Under the pieces are notes generated by a model, which was not told the DNA's origin, did no database searches, and saw only the letters and a program-made list of their open reading frames with translations. From positions 124,001 through 188,000 of the forward strand of contig JAAEAF010001099.1 of NCBI GenBank assembly GCA_011037195.1: 64,000 bases of DNA. The letters are read 5' to 3'. The stretch comes from Triatoma infestans (Eukaryota; Arthropoda; Insecta; Hemiptera; Reduviidae). The position numbers and the translations under genes are program-made. Within the stretch, counting starts at the first letter, position 1, and every line of letters begins with the position of its first letter. Positions 11,045-22,201 of the stretch are shown here, in pieces.

Positions 11045-11733
11045 AGGCCATTCAATAAGTAACGAGACAAATCGCTATAGCTTAAAAATATTTATTTAAT
11101 CAATACAAAACTTTGGCTACTTTTCAACATAGTATTCAGCAACATTTATACACTTGTCCCATCGTTCTTCTAATTTGTGTGGCATACAAATCAGAATGCC
11201 AGAGGCATTCTGGCATAAAATTCTTTGGGTTGATCTCGAAGCCACTTTTGCACCTGATTTTTAACTTCTTCATTGGATTGAAAGTGTTTCCCATGTAGCG
11301 CCTCTTTAAGGGGTCCAACCAAATTGAAGTCCGATGGAGCGAGGTCGGGGCTGTAGGGGGGATGTGGAAGGATCTCCCACCACACCTTTTGAAGTGTTTC
11401 TTTGAGTGTGAATGGGCGTCCGTAAGTTGTCTTGGAACCCATCTCGCAGAAGTTTTCTTTTCTTACAGCTTATTCCGAATAATGATATGGACAGTTCCAA
11501 AACTCGCATGCACTTCTTCAGCTATCAGTTCAACAGTAATACGCCTGAATTAACGCGTTAATGCGAGATTCGAGAGAGGGAGTTGCAACTTCAACTGGTC
11601 GTCCACTTCGTTGCTTATCACAGACACTTACACGGCCACTTTTAAACTGTTCAACCCATTTGTAAAGTTTGAAAGGTTCAAGCAATCATTCCCGTACACT
11701 TTCCACACACTTTCGTGGATTTCAGTAACAGTT
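11045..11733 (-). pseudogene. mariner transposase relic (C-terminal part)
   Basis: Minus-strand frames encode the signature block HPPYSPDLAPSDFNL, whose last Asp is the third residue of the DD34D catalytic triad. It is followed by PLKEALHGKHFQSNEEVKNQ and a QPKEF block typical of the C-terminus. The right-hand frames are shifted relative to one another, so the gene is broken. At the lower boundary GGCCATTCAATAAGTAACGA fits the mariner 3' inverted terminal repeat style. The N-terminal half is poorly preserved, and at 11733 the element is interrupted by a SINE1 tail. Confidence 0.85.
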
Positions 11734-11812
11734 ACACACGCCCCCCATACAAATCGCCGTTCTGGCAAGACTTGGCCCTTCATGGGCTGTCGCGCCATAG
11801 GTTTTTTTTTTA
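11734..11812 (+). mobile_element. SINE1 3' tail fragment
   Basis: It contains ACACGCC, ATACAAATCGCCG, GGCAAGACTTGGCCCTTCAT and GCCATAGG, which are the last 75 bp of SINE1. The tRNA head is absent, so it is a 5'-truncated insertion in the mariner relic. Confidence 0.8.
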
Positions 11813-12443
11813 TTGTCCCAAAAGTACTGGAACATGAAAACAAGAATGAATTTAAAGCCAGATAATAAATACTATTACAAATAGTATAGTAAATATTGTG
11901 AAAAAATTGTTATTTCCGATCTTCTGAGGCATTGTTAGGAAAAAAGGATATTAAGCGCAAAAGGCGGCAGCCGAAGAAATTTGTATAGTGGAAGCGAGAG
12001 GAGCTGGTGCACCGAAATACGTCAGCGTATAATCTCAACCATTTCAAAAGTGGGGATAGCCTTCAAGTTGAACAAGAACTTGTCGACCTTCGATTGTCGA
12101 GAATGAGGAATTGCTGGAATGTGTATGATGCTGAAAATTCTTGCGGCTACTTGAGATTTATATAACCATAATAGGCACTCCAAACACTTCGGTAAGCCGC
12201 CATCTCAGAATGTTGGGTGTCCGGAATTCAAGAGCAAGATCAGATACTCATGAATTGTTAGAGCCCAGTGTAAAGAGTGTATTGATGTGTCTCAAAATTT
12301 GTATTAAAATCCAAAAGATGATCAGTTTGGAAAAGAATGATTACAATTAATAAAAATTGTATGTTTTTGAAAAATCCAAGCAAGCGTATACAATGGGTCC
12401 AAACAAGTCCATTTAGCTCAACTCGAGGTCCGGGAAAAAAGTA

Positions 12444-12762
12444 TGTAACAACAACCAAAGAGAGATCAGCAACCAAAGAGAGTAAAGAGAACCGAAACGA
12501 ACCCAAGCACTCTCTCGGACTGGAGTGGGAGAAACTGTATAAATACAGCGACGGACAGTCCAGAGATGTACAGTTCAACACATTTCACTATAGTTCATCA
12601 TCTCGCCAGTCACCTCGTGCCATTTTCATACCACTCTACCTTAACCATTCTCTACTGTAAATTCCAGGCAGACTGTGTCTCATTATTATTATTATACATA
12701 ACCCAGTCTTCTTATTTCATCTATCAGACAAATTCCCTCCACCTAACAACACATCCATTATA
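12444..12762 (+). mobile_element. Solo LTR, family LTR1, in mariner relic
   Basis: It starts TGTAACAACAACCAAAGAGA and ends CACATCCATTATA. AGTA precedes it (12440-12443) and follows it (12763-12766). A clear promoter is present: ACTCTCTCGGACTGGAGTG, then TATAAATACAGCGACGG at about 12538. It lies in the middle of the mariner transposase relic, so it is younger. Confidence 0.85.
12538..12554 (+). promoter_or_regulatory. TATA box of LTR1
   Basis: TATAAATACAGCGACGG follows the conserved ACTCTCTCGGACTGGAGTG block. The same pair occurs in the other LTR1 copies, as expected for the U3 promoter of a retrotransposon. Confidence 0.6.
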
Positions 12763-13190
12763 AGTACTAATTTGATGGCTTTTGTGTTTGGAGCATTTTT
12801 GAAGTTGTTCTGTTTATACTGAAAAGCTGGATAGAGTTAATGAAGTCTTAAAAGCAAGATATCCCTTTTTAGTTGAAACAAAAATAAAGATATTTTGCAA
12901 CCCGATAATGCTCTCGCCTTCGTTTGACCAAGATAAAATTAGCAGAGTTGGACGGGTTAAGGGTTTTGCTTTACTATATCCTTGATTGTCAGAGCTATAG
13001 CTTATACAATCTTTCCAGTCTAGGGTTCATTTTCTCAAAGAGTAGGCGCTTTGAAAATTATGTAGCAGAGCGATTGGGATGCGAGGAGTTTTTCGTCTAA
13101 AAACCAAGGAGTAGTGGAGTCATAAAATTGAAAAGAAGGTGGCTGAAACTGGTGGAAATGAAGGATAAGATCCAAGTAAACATTTTTTAT

Positions 13191-14875
13191 ATTTATTATT
13201 TATCCACAAATTTTTTTTTGTAAGAAACCAGTAATATTAAGGTCACTAAAAAATGATTAATAATAATTCCAGATTTGAGAATAATTGTTTTGATTTTTTC
13301 GTCACGCAGATTTTTATCTTCATACTTGTGAAGTGCTGTCTTTCGAAAGGAAATTATCAATCTACAGTTGGCTGCAAATTAACAAAAAACTTTTCAAATC
13401 TAACTTTTAATAACGAGTTAAAAAAAAAATCTCTTACCATATTTTTAATTCTGACGTGACTGTTAGAAGTTTCATTTACATTCATTCTGATATAATCATT
13501 TAACTTTCAACAATGCATCAATCATAAATATATAATTTAGTATTATTATTAAGTTTTTTTTTAGCACATCAGCTTCATAAAAATAATCATTACTTATAAA
13601 ATTAAAAAGCAACTAGAGATAAGTAACATTTATGCATTGTTCATTTAATCAACGCTAGACTTCGCTAGTGCTGTTTAATTTACCCGACATTTTTTACAAA
13701 GTGTATGATGATGACATGGTAAATTAAATGATTCCAACCAGTCAAGTTCAACTAACTGAATATTCGAAATACGATTGAGTTATTTATGATTTATTTATGT
13801 ATTTGTGGCGTTATTTGGAACAGAATTTTAATGAACTTACAAAACTGAAAATAAATTTACACTGTTAGTGCAAACTTTAGTGCAATATGCTGGTACTAAT
13901 AAATTACAATTAATTTTAAATGGGTCGGTTCATATGTGTAAGTAAGAGTAAATGATATAAACTACTTAAAATTTTTGGGTAAGCTCAACAATATAAATAT
14001 AGGGCTGGCTTTTGGAAGCATGGATGCCTAGAAAATAAATATACAATTAGGATTATTAATAAATTAATTAAAATTATTTTGTAACTGTAATTAAAACTGT
14101 TAAACAGCTAGAAGCAGTGTGTCCCTAGGTCCATCGTGATGTTTTTCAGTAGCAAACGCTTAACAATGGCTGTTCTTTGACTTAAATTACTTCTTTATTT
14201 TGGTAAGGCAGTACTCTTAGAATTCGAGTTTCTCCAAAAATATTTTCTCAAGCTATTGGGAGCTAGAATGTAATTAGACCTAAAGTTTTCTATTCAGTTC
14301 TCTCAATCAATTTTAGAAATCTCTGTTGTATATCACTTTTAGAATAACATGACTACTTTACAACGATAACGTTGGTTTGGAAATGAAAATTTTGTCGCTA
14401 ATGTCTCGTAGGACAGCCTCGGTAATTTTTACTTCCTCTTACTTTGTAGAATATTGCGATATTACCCAATTTTTGAAATTGATGGAAATATATGTTTTAA
14501 CTCTGTATGGTATGCGAACAAAATACTTAAATAAAAAAAAAAAAAAAGCACACACATAAGAAGCTAAAACTTGATTCTCCATTTAGGTACAACCTTCGTC
14601 ATCTAATAAGAAGGTTTTAGTTTCAAATCAGTTTCAAAATAGACTTCTTGGTTTTTTTTTTGGAATTTTCTTGAAAAAAAAGTTTCAACGATTTTCTTTA
14701 AATTTTTTATAGTAACTATAGAGAGACAAACCTGTCACTTTTAATTACGACATTTTCCCGGACAAATTAATTTTAAAGCGGTTCTGGGAGGGAACTTTCT
14801 GTTGGGTTTAAATTTAAACTGCCACTCTAAGCTCTGTTAGTTGAGACAATACATTTATTAAACCTACTATTTTTT
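13191..14875. other. No gene seen; AT-rich DNA
   Basis: About 1.7 kb without a supportable gene or repeat. Short frames at 13253-13459 and 14377-14559 have no recognisable domain. Confidence 0.5.
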
Positions 14876-14997
14876 AACTTTTTCTTACTCCTAGTAAGAG
14901 GAAGTATTGTAATCGTGTCAAATTTACGATATGGAGTTTTCACCGGAAATATCCGCTTTGAAGTCCCTTGAGTCCAAAAAAGTGGTTTTTAGCAAAT

Positions 14998-15036
<39 letters not shown>

Positions 15037-15664
15037 CTGGGTGTATGTGAACAGCATAGCTCAAAAACGATAAACGAAAAGAAGTTGAAACTTGATATTC
15101 CGTTTAGGTATCACCATGGAATCTGACAGTATGTTCTCTGACGTTATTCCTCAACCGGAAGTACCACTTTACTAATTTTTATTTTTTATTTTTTTGCGTT
15201 TTTGTCAAAAATGGCTCCGACGATATTCTTCAAACAAGGTATATCAACTACACATACAAAGAGCTACAACTTTTATTTGAAACATTTCTCTGGGAAATTC
15301 ATTTAAGGGCAGTTATGGGGGAAAGAGGGGTTAGGTTTTCATCTAACTGCTATTTCAGATTATTAGACAATTCTTTCATCTAAATAATGTTAATTAGAAT
15401 TGAATATGTTGTTGAAATTCCGAGTTTGAAAAAAATTGGATAACCGGAAGTGCGTTTACTTCACCACTTTACTAAATGATTTTTTTCAATTTTTCGCAAT
15501 TTACTCAAAAAATGGCTCAGACGATTTCTTTGAAACATCTTATATAAACTAAACATAAAAAGGTCTACAACTTTTATTTATAACATTTCTCTGGGAAAAT
15601 TCATTTAAGGGCACTTTTAGGGGAGGAGTGGAGTTATGTTTTACTCTAAAGTGATGTCATAGTT

Positions 15665-15930
15665 GTTGTGGTGGTTGGTTCCGCAGAGCTGGAAAAGCTC
15701 GAGACCAATTTTCCGTGGAGCCTGCTTCATTTTGTGGTCATCGACCGGTTTCGGGGGTTCGGGGCCAGGCTTCAGGAATGCGCTTTTTCGACAGTGTGCT
15801 ACACAGCGCGTACAGAAGCTTAGTTTTCACACTAACAACACTGGCTGAAAAGCGCATCCTGAAATGGGCGAACGCCCGAAACCGTCCGATGACCACAAAA
15901 TAAGCAGTCTTCCACGGAAAATGTCTCTGA
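15665..15930. mobile_element. Palindromic element P, copy 1
   Basis: A foldback element with arms that read GTGGTCATCGACCGGTTTCG on the left and its near-complement on the right, separated by a short centre. TGATGTCA at 15652-15659 recurs at 15931-15938, within a longer imperfect match. No coding sequence. Each arm carries the hammerhead-like motif described at 47226. Confidence 0.8.
15855..15892 (+). ncRNA. Hammerhead-like motif in P1
   Basis: CATC, CTGAAA (core, one base missing), stem II GGGCG/CGCCC, GAAA, then CCGTCC and GATG. This copy is mutated at both the first box and the cleavage region, so it is probably inactive. Confidence 0.45.
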
Positions 15931-16173
15931 TGATGTCAAGTTTATTATACAATCTATCATCCAAAGAAAATTAATTAGAAATAAATAGATGGCCAAATTC
16001 CAAGTTTTCAAGAAATTAGTAACCGAAGTGCTCTTTTACTGACAGGTTTTTCAGTTTTCGACGAATTTCATTAAATTTGGTACACAAACTATAAAATTAT
16101 AGTTATTACTATTTGCCAATTATAATTTTGAGAATTGGCGTAAGAGAAAGATGTGTGAGTGTTTCACACCAGA

Positions 16174-17444
16174 TTTTTTTTTTTAAGGCAAGCTCAAGTG
16201 AACATTTGTAAACATGGCATTTTTAATGAAAATTCGTCAATTAAATTGTATATAATTTGAAGTAAAAAAAGTCGGCTGAGTATCATATATAATTTGAAAT
16301 ATTTTCCAAAAAACTAATAATTAACGGGGATTCTGTGGCTTTAGATTGAATTAGAATTGAACTCTATACTAAATTTTGTTATGTATTGGTCGGGACGCTC
16401 CTTATGGTTTGACTATGATAACATTTTGAGAAAGTGAGGTAATAACTGATGCATCTAATGTGGGCTTATGACAAAGTGTGCGCTGCTCAGGGCTTCAATT
16501 CAAGAAATGAGTACTTTTAAAAATTGAATTCGTATATGATAATTGTTATTCAATATAGTTATTCAATTATTATTATTAGTAGTAGTAGGAATGCCCTTAA
16601 CAAGTTACCTTTTTTTTTATTATATAACAAGTCATTTCCTTTTCCGATGGGAATAGACTGAATTATGCTTTTTATTTAGTAAATGGTTAGAAAAAAGGAG
16701 TAAATAGAACATAATTTTACGGCAGAAAACTTCTTACTAATTATATATACTTATCACAATTATAGTAACTTTTTTGTTTTTCTTACAATAAAAATGAAAA
16801 TAATAAACAAACAAACAAATAAAAAAGAAATATTCTTTCTTTATATTTTGGAACAATGATTACATCTATAGAAATTCATTGTTTTGTTTGATAAATTCTT
16901 ATTGTTATATTATCGAATATAATTACCAAAGTTTCAAAACAATTGTTAAAAGTATAATAAGTAATTTTATTCTTCGTATTTGTATTATAAGTTATAACTA
17001 TTGCATTTTCAAAATTATAGTAAATTTGGCTGCCAAGCATTTACTTATAATTTTCTATGAATGAATTACCGAGTTGTATTATGTAATCGGTCATTCATCG
17101 TTTGCACGTGATGTATATGAATAATCCTTATTTTGTTTATTGAACGTTTTTATTTTTTCTTACTGCTTTGTTTGTCTGTACTGTACTGTTTGTTGTCTTG
17201 TCAGAAATACTTATTTTTGAAGACTATTAAGTATGAAAAAATGTGCTATATCTGTGTCATAAAAATACCGATGGATTTCTTCAAATTTAATACTAACTAC
17301 GAATACGGGGGACCTATATAGTTTATCTATCACCTGCCTCGGGTACATACATGTCCTACCACCACCTGCATATTTAAGTTAGGGCTAAATAAAAGTATCC
17401 AAGTTCAAATAAAATTTATCAGTTTCATTACTGTAATTAACTGC
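16174..17444. other. No gene seen; AT-rich DNA
   Basis: No supportable gene. Frames at 16879-17064 and 17133-17321 are Ile/Tyr/Phe-rich, as AT-rich DNA gives by chance. Confidence 0.5.
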
Positions 17445-17486
17445 AATAAGAGAAAGTTGTGTGAGTGTTTTATACCAGATTATTTA
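17445..17486 (-). mobile_element. Family H TC-end fragment
   Basis: AATAAGAGAAAG, then TTGTGTGAGTGTTTTATACC and AGAT with a T-rich tract. Only the last 40 bp of H are recognisable. Confidence 0.55.
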
Positions 17487-19249
17487 TTTTTTTTGTTTAA
17501 CAACTTGGAATTTCATCAAGAACGCAGGTGATGTTATAGGGAAGACAAAAAGGTAGCATTCTCTATGTAGGACTAATGTACTAAATACTCATTCAGTTCT
17601 GATTTAGTAAATATATTCCCGCTGGTTCTTCTACGATCTTGTACACCCATTCCATTATTGAGCTTACCTCAAAGAAGCAGATCTACAAGAAGATGAGCTG
17701 AAGCAATGTAATAAGCCGCTTGCTGTGTAGAACCACTTCCTTCGCCCACTTCATTTCTAACCTTTTTCATGTTCTCATCAACAATACCACCCTCTTCAGT
17801 TTCCACCCACGTAATTTTGTTAATACGGTTTTCCCCATTTTAGAATGCAGACCTAATCCTTACCAGCTGGCATAGAAAATGGGGATTAAAATAAAAATGA
17901 TCCTCTTTAATTTAAGTAGCAAATTCAATAGAGAGTAAATTAGGGTTAACATTTTGATTTGCTCTATCTCAGGCCGGAAAATGTATTTATTTATTTAATT
18001 TCAAATTAATTATTTCTTATGTAAGTTGTAAAATCTTTAAATACACTCAATAATGATTTTTATTATCTATTTATTCGTGCTGGTAGAGATTTACTGTTAT
18101 GTTGATGGCCGGTATTAATTATAATTGGTTAAAAAGCTAAGTTATTCGCAGTAATCTTGTTACTCACAAATATTCTATTAATTATTGAGATTACAATATT
18201 ATAATTTAATTGACTTGAAGTAATAAAAAGTCACAGCAACTCAGAGGGCCTCTAGACAAGATTGTTGGTCTAAATTATAACTTCTTAATGAATTCGTTCT
18301 TAGTTTATTTTCTTAAACCGTCTGATGCATGTTATGAACTCTTTATGTGTGTGTCAGTTCTTGGATGATTACTAATGTCTGATTAAAACTATCCCTTATT
18401 TACAAATTCTGGGTTTCGTTCTGTTGGGGGAGGATGTAGGCGGATTTGTTTCTTAGAATGGATAATGGCAAGAAAACTTCAAGTGCGCATTACATTCGTT
18501 TGTCATGCTCATTATAATGTATTGGCAAATGAGCTTCAATATATACAGCCAGGCTCTCAGATAGAATAGGAAAAAACTGTAAGGGCTAAACAACAGTCGC
18601 CAGATCAACTTTGACTTTTGAGTTAACATGTCCCTCAAGACCAACCTTAGCTAGCCTAGTCTCGTTGGAAGAAGCTAGAGAGCACTGCTAGCCATATCAA
18701 CCCAACTCTTCCAGATCTCACATCCACAAACTCTACCATTCCATATTCATCACGCTACCAACATCATAACCCATTCACTCGGTCACTCTACTCTAATATA
18801 CTGTTCTCTAATCAATAACTAAACAGTTAAATATAAATTGTGAGTTCTAGGATAGGTTGTATGTTTCTAATATCTTCAATATAACCAGCCATCAAATTTC
18901 TACTACCATTACGTAATGAAGTGATTAGAAGTGTGTCCTTAATGATTTGTAGTGTTGATATGGATGTGTCATTGGCATTGATAAGCATGGGGGGAAAAGC
19001 ATTCCAATTATTGTCATAAATTTTCTGAATCGAGTTTCCACTAGAAAAATATCTGTTTTTGAGGTTTCCAGTTTTAGAAGACGTGTTTCCTAGAAATTTT
19101 TTAGATATTTTTATGTGACTTTGTGAACCTGTTTAATTATAAAAGTTTCAAACTTGTTATTTGATTTAAGTACCGCCAGGAAATCCAATACGAAGGTTTC
19201 GGTGGTAATTGTTTAACCGGATGTATCACTTTTAAGGATTGTTCTTTTT
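17487..19249. other. No recognised gene; one short minus-strand frame
   Basis: Mostly AT-rich. The exception is the short open frame listed at 17684-17850. A C/T-rich piece near 18660-18800 has LTR-like texture but no definable ends. Confidence 0.45.
17684..17850 (-). other. Unassigned short open frame
   Basis: The minus strand encodes about 52 codons without a stop, including ITWVETEEGGIVDENMKKV and ending in HLLVDLLL before TGA. The amino-acid composition (many Glu, Val, Gly, Asn) is more protein-like than neighbouring chance frames. I do not recognise the family. An in-frame stop lies just upstream, so if real it is a terminal exon, a TE remnant or a processed pseudogene. Confidence 0.3.
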
Positions 19250-20285
19250 ACTTTCTCTTACTCCTAGTAAGCGAAAATATTGTAATCGTGTCAAATTTTC
19301 GATATCGAGTTTTAACTAGGAAATATTCGTTTTGAGGTCCTCTGAGTCCGAAAAAATAGTTTTTAGCAAATGATCTGTTGTTCTGTCTGTGTGTGTGTAT
19401 CTGGTGCGTATGTATGTGTGTATGTATGTATGTATGTGAACAGCATCGCTCAAAATCGAAAAACTGTAGAAAGTTGAAACTTGATATTCCATTTAGATAT
19501 CACCATGGAATCTGATAGCACGTTATCTGTCAAAATTCATCAACCGGAAGTATCACTTTACTGAATCTTTTTTTTTACTTTTTTGCGATTTTCTCAAAAA
19601 TAGTTCCTCCAACGATTTTGTTGAAACTTCGTACATCAGCTACACATACAAAGAGCTACAACTTTTATTTGAAACAATTCTCTGGAAAAATTCAATTAAG
19701 GGTATACTTTTGGGGAAGGAGTGGGGTTACGGCTTTTCTCGAAAGTGCTATTTCACCTTATTAGACAATTCTGTCATCAAAATAATGTTAATTAGAATTA
19801 AATATATTTTTGAAATTCCGAGTTAAAAAAAAAAAATCGGATGACCGGAAGTGCGTTTACTTTACCGGAAGTGCGTTTAGTTTACTAAATGATTTTTTTC
19901 ACTTTTTCGCGATTTTATCAAAAGTGGCTTCCACGATTTTCTTGAAACTACACATATAAAGATGTAACTTTTATTAAAAACATTTCTCTGGGAAAATTCA
20001 GTTAAGGGCACTTTTGAGGGAGGGATGGGGTTATGTTTTTCTTTAAAGTGCTATCATAATTGATTATACAATTCTATCATCCAAACAAAATTAATCAGAA
20101 ATAAATAGATGGCCAAAAATTAGATTTTCAAGAAAATTAGTCAAACCGGAAGTGCGCTTTTACTAAACTTTTACAGAATACAGTTTCGACAAATTTTGTT
20201 CGATTTGGTGCACTAACTATAAAATTTGTCAATTATAATTTTCAGAACTGAAGAAAGAGAAAATTGTGTGAGTGTTTCATATCAG
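19250..20285 (-). mobile_element. Family H copy
   Basis: It opens with CTTTCTCTTACTCCTAGTAAG, followed by the end block and a TG/TATG microsatellite (about 19388-19436). It then has three modules and ends 'gtgtgagtgtttcatatcag'. It has a local duplication of 'accggaagtgcgttta' at about 19843 and 19864. Confidence 0.9.
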
Positions 20286-21717
20286 TTTTTTTTGTTTGAT
20301 GTTTCGAGTTTCTACGAATACGAAGAATTGCTTTTGGATCTTGGTTATAAATGCTATGAAAACATGAAGATCTAACATTTTTCTTGAACGTAATTTTGTG
20401 GGTGCAAAAAAGTATGGTAAAGTAATTCCAGGTTCAAGATAGTTTCTTTTTTTTTTTTGAATCGGGCATTGAGAATGTAAATAGACGAAGCCGTATGAGT
20501 GTAAACTCTGTTTTTTTTTTTGTTCTTTCATTCTTTCTTTATCTTTCCAGAAATACAGCTGAGTTATCTTGAAATTTCAAAGATAAAATTTCTTCACAAC
20601 AGTTAGTTCATGTTTGTTAAAGGGGTTATCATTAGGTACTTGCTATATAACCGGAACTTTACTGTATATTGTTCTCAGTGAAAAGTTTTTTTGTTTGAGT
20701 TTAGTGAACTTGCATCTTAGATGTTGATTGTATCCAGATTTAAACATCGTTTACTATTCTGACTGTGATTTAGTATTCTGAGTAGTACATACATATATTT
20801 GTAAGCTACATTTAACAACACATAGGGGCGGATTTAGTAGTGTGATTATGATGAACACAATGTTGTAACTGTGAGAACCTCAATTCAAGACTAATATATA
20901 TATATATATATATCAACTAAATTTATGTTTCGTTAGAAAACAAAATATCTAATTTGAAAGCTGGCCCCCCGCCCCGCCCCCAAAAAATTGGCATTAATTT
21001 TTTTTCATCTATTTATCTCTAAGATTATAATTAGAAAATTAGGTGCACCAAATTTTTGATAACTAAGTATAAGTTTGTTGAATATGTGTGGATGGGTCCG
21101 TAATGCCGGATAACATCTGCTATTTTATCCGTCATAACATGCATATTGATTTTATTCCTGATCGGTTTCAGATTTTCATCCATCGTCAGAGCAAATTCAC
21201 CAAGTTCGTGTAGAGATTTCACTTCAACGTACTACATGAACTTGGAGAATTTTCTTTACGGATTTAATGCCAGATATATATAAGTATTATACAGCTTGGA
21301 TATTCCGTCAGCCGGAGTTATTAAAAAAAACAGAAAAGAAAAAAATTATAAAAAAATCAAATTAAAAAAATAATAATAAATAAAAAATAGACACTAACTT
21401 TGAAAAAAGTGAAATAAAATAAAATATATATATAAATTAAAAATAAATATACATCATAATAATAATCTTATCTAAAAGAAAATGAAACTAGTAATCAAAT
21501 AATGGGTACAAATATGTAATATGGGAAATAAACTTAACTCAATTAAACAGTATTGACAAGCATAAGAAAATAAATATAAAAAGTATTATGAAAAATCATT
21601 TACATAAGGAGACCTGCAAACAAAAATATGCAGATAATTAGCAAACTAAGTGTAAAAGCAGAAGTATTAAATTAAATTAAATAAAAAGGAAATATAATTA
21701 GAAATTAAATTCCTGAA
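20286..21717. other. No gene seen; A-rich DNA
   Basis: No supportable gene. There is a short TA microsatellite at about 20897-20912, and a strongly A-rich tract runs from about 21320 to 21500. The hammerhead-like motif near 21130-21195 is listed separately. Confidence 0.5.
21128..21196 (-). ncRNA. Hammerhead-like motif, single site
   Basis: On the minus strand the order is CTGACGA, T, a GGAT-GAAA-ATCT stem-loop, GAAACC, then GATC and AGGAATAAA. The core boxes CTGANGA and GAAA are intact. Stem I is weak. It resembles the minimal hammerheads described for Penelope-like retroelements, but the rest of such an element is not seen. Confidence 0.4.
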
Positions 21718-22157
21718 CTAGACTGTACCGATAACCCAAGCAGCCCGTGCACACCTGATAATATCCATGCAATTTTGTGTGTTGAGGATAAAGACGAGCT
21801 GCAGCACAGTCAGAGAAGGAACCTTGAGATAATGCACCCAGAACTCTGACAGTATAGGACACCCAGTCAGAAAGTGCACTGAGTCATCCCTTACTCTCAG
21901 GTTGCACAAGCAACAGATGTCGGACTCTCTTTCAGAAATAGTAATTCAGCCCTCATTTTGAAGAACCAGCGCAATTCATTTAAAGTTACGACGTCAAGGG
22001 AAGTTTCTCTTGCGCACCTCTTAGTCTCATCCCGACATGCCAAACCTACCTTAGCTATTAATGAAATCCGCAAATACATATAATCAACAGGGAAACTGAA
22101 ATTGCAACCATATTTTGGAGCAAGTTTACTTACAATTATTACAGTTCTTTTTGACAA
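21718..22157 (-). pseudogene. LINE pol C-terminal relic
   Basis: Two overlapping minus-strand frames encode RAELLFLKESP and then CNLRVRDDSVHFLTGCPILSE, a Cys/His cluster of the type found at the C-terminus of several LINE polymerases. A frame shift lies between them near 21900. No reverse transcriptase core is visible, so this is a 5'-truncated dead copy. Confidence 0.6.
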
Positions 22158-22201
22158 ATTGAAATTTTTTACAAATTTAAATTTTTTTTATTAAACGATC
22201 A

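Larger units (their letters stand above)
11925..13190 (+). pseudogene. Second mariner relic, split by an LTR1
   Basis: A different mariner copy in plus orientation, full of stops and shifts. About 12045-12110 recalls the N-terminal 'FKSGD' helix-turn-helix region. The frame near 12141-12290 encodes NTSVSRHLRMLGV followed by THEL, matching the second helix-turn-helix and linker. About 12375-12440 encodes KRIQWVQTSPFSST, like the 'RQWV' block before the central catalytic region. After the LTR, about 12830-12900 encodes DRVNEVLKAR-like sequence followed by a YPFL block. The reading frame cannot be reconstructed, so it is a fossil. Confidence 0.7.
14876..16173 (-). mobile_element. Family H copy hosting palindromic element P1
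   Basis: Read on plus, it opens with the hairpin end (CTTACTCCTAGTAAG), then 'atatggagttttcaccggaa', a long GT microsatellite (15000-15034), three modules, and finally 'tgtgtgagtgtttcacacca' at the TC end. Removing 15665-15930 joins the third module correctly. Confidence 0.9.

Noticed and set aside
12337..12660. 107-codon plus-strand frame
   Set aside because: It is a chimera of the mariner relic (first 35 codons) and non-coding LTR1 sequence.
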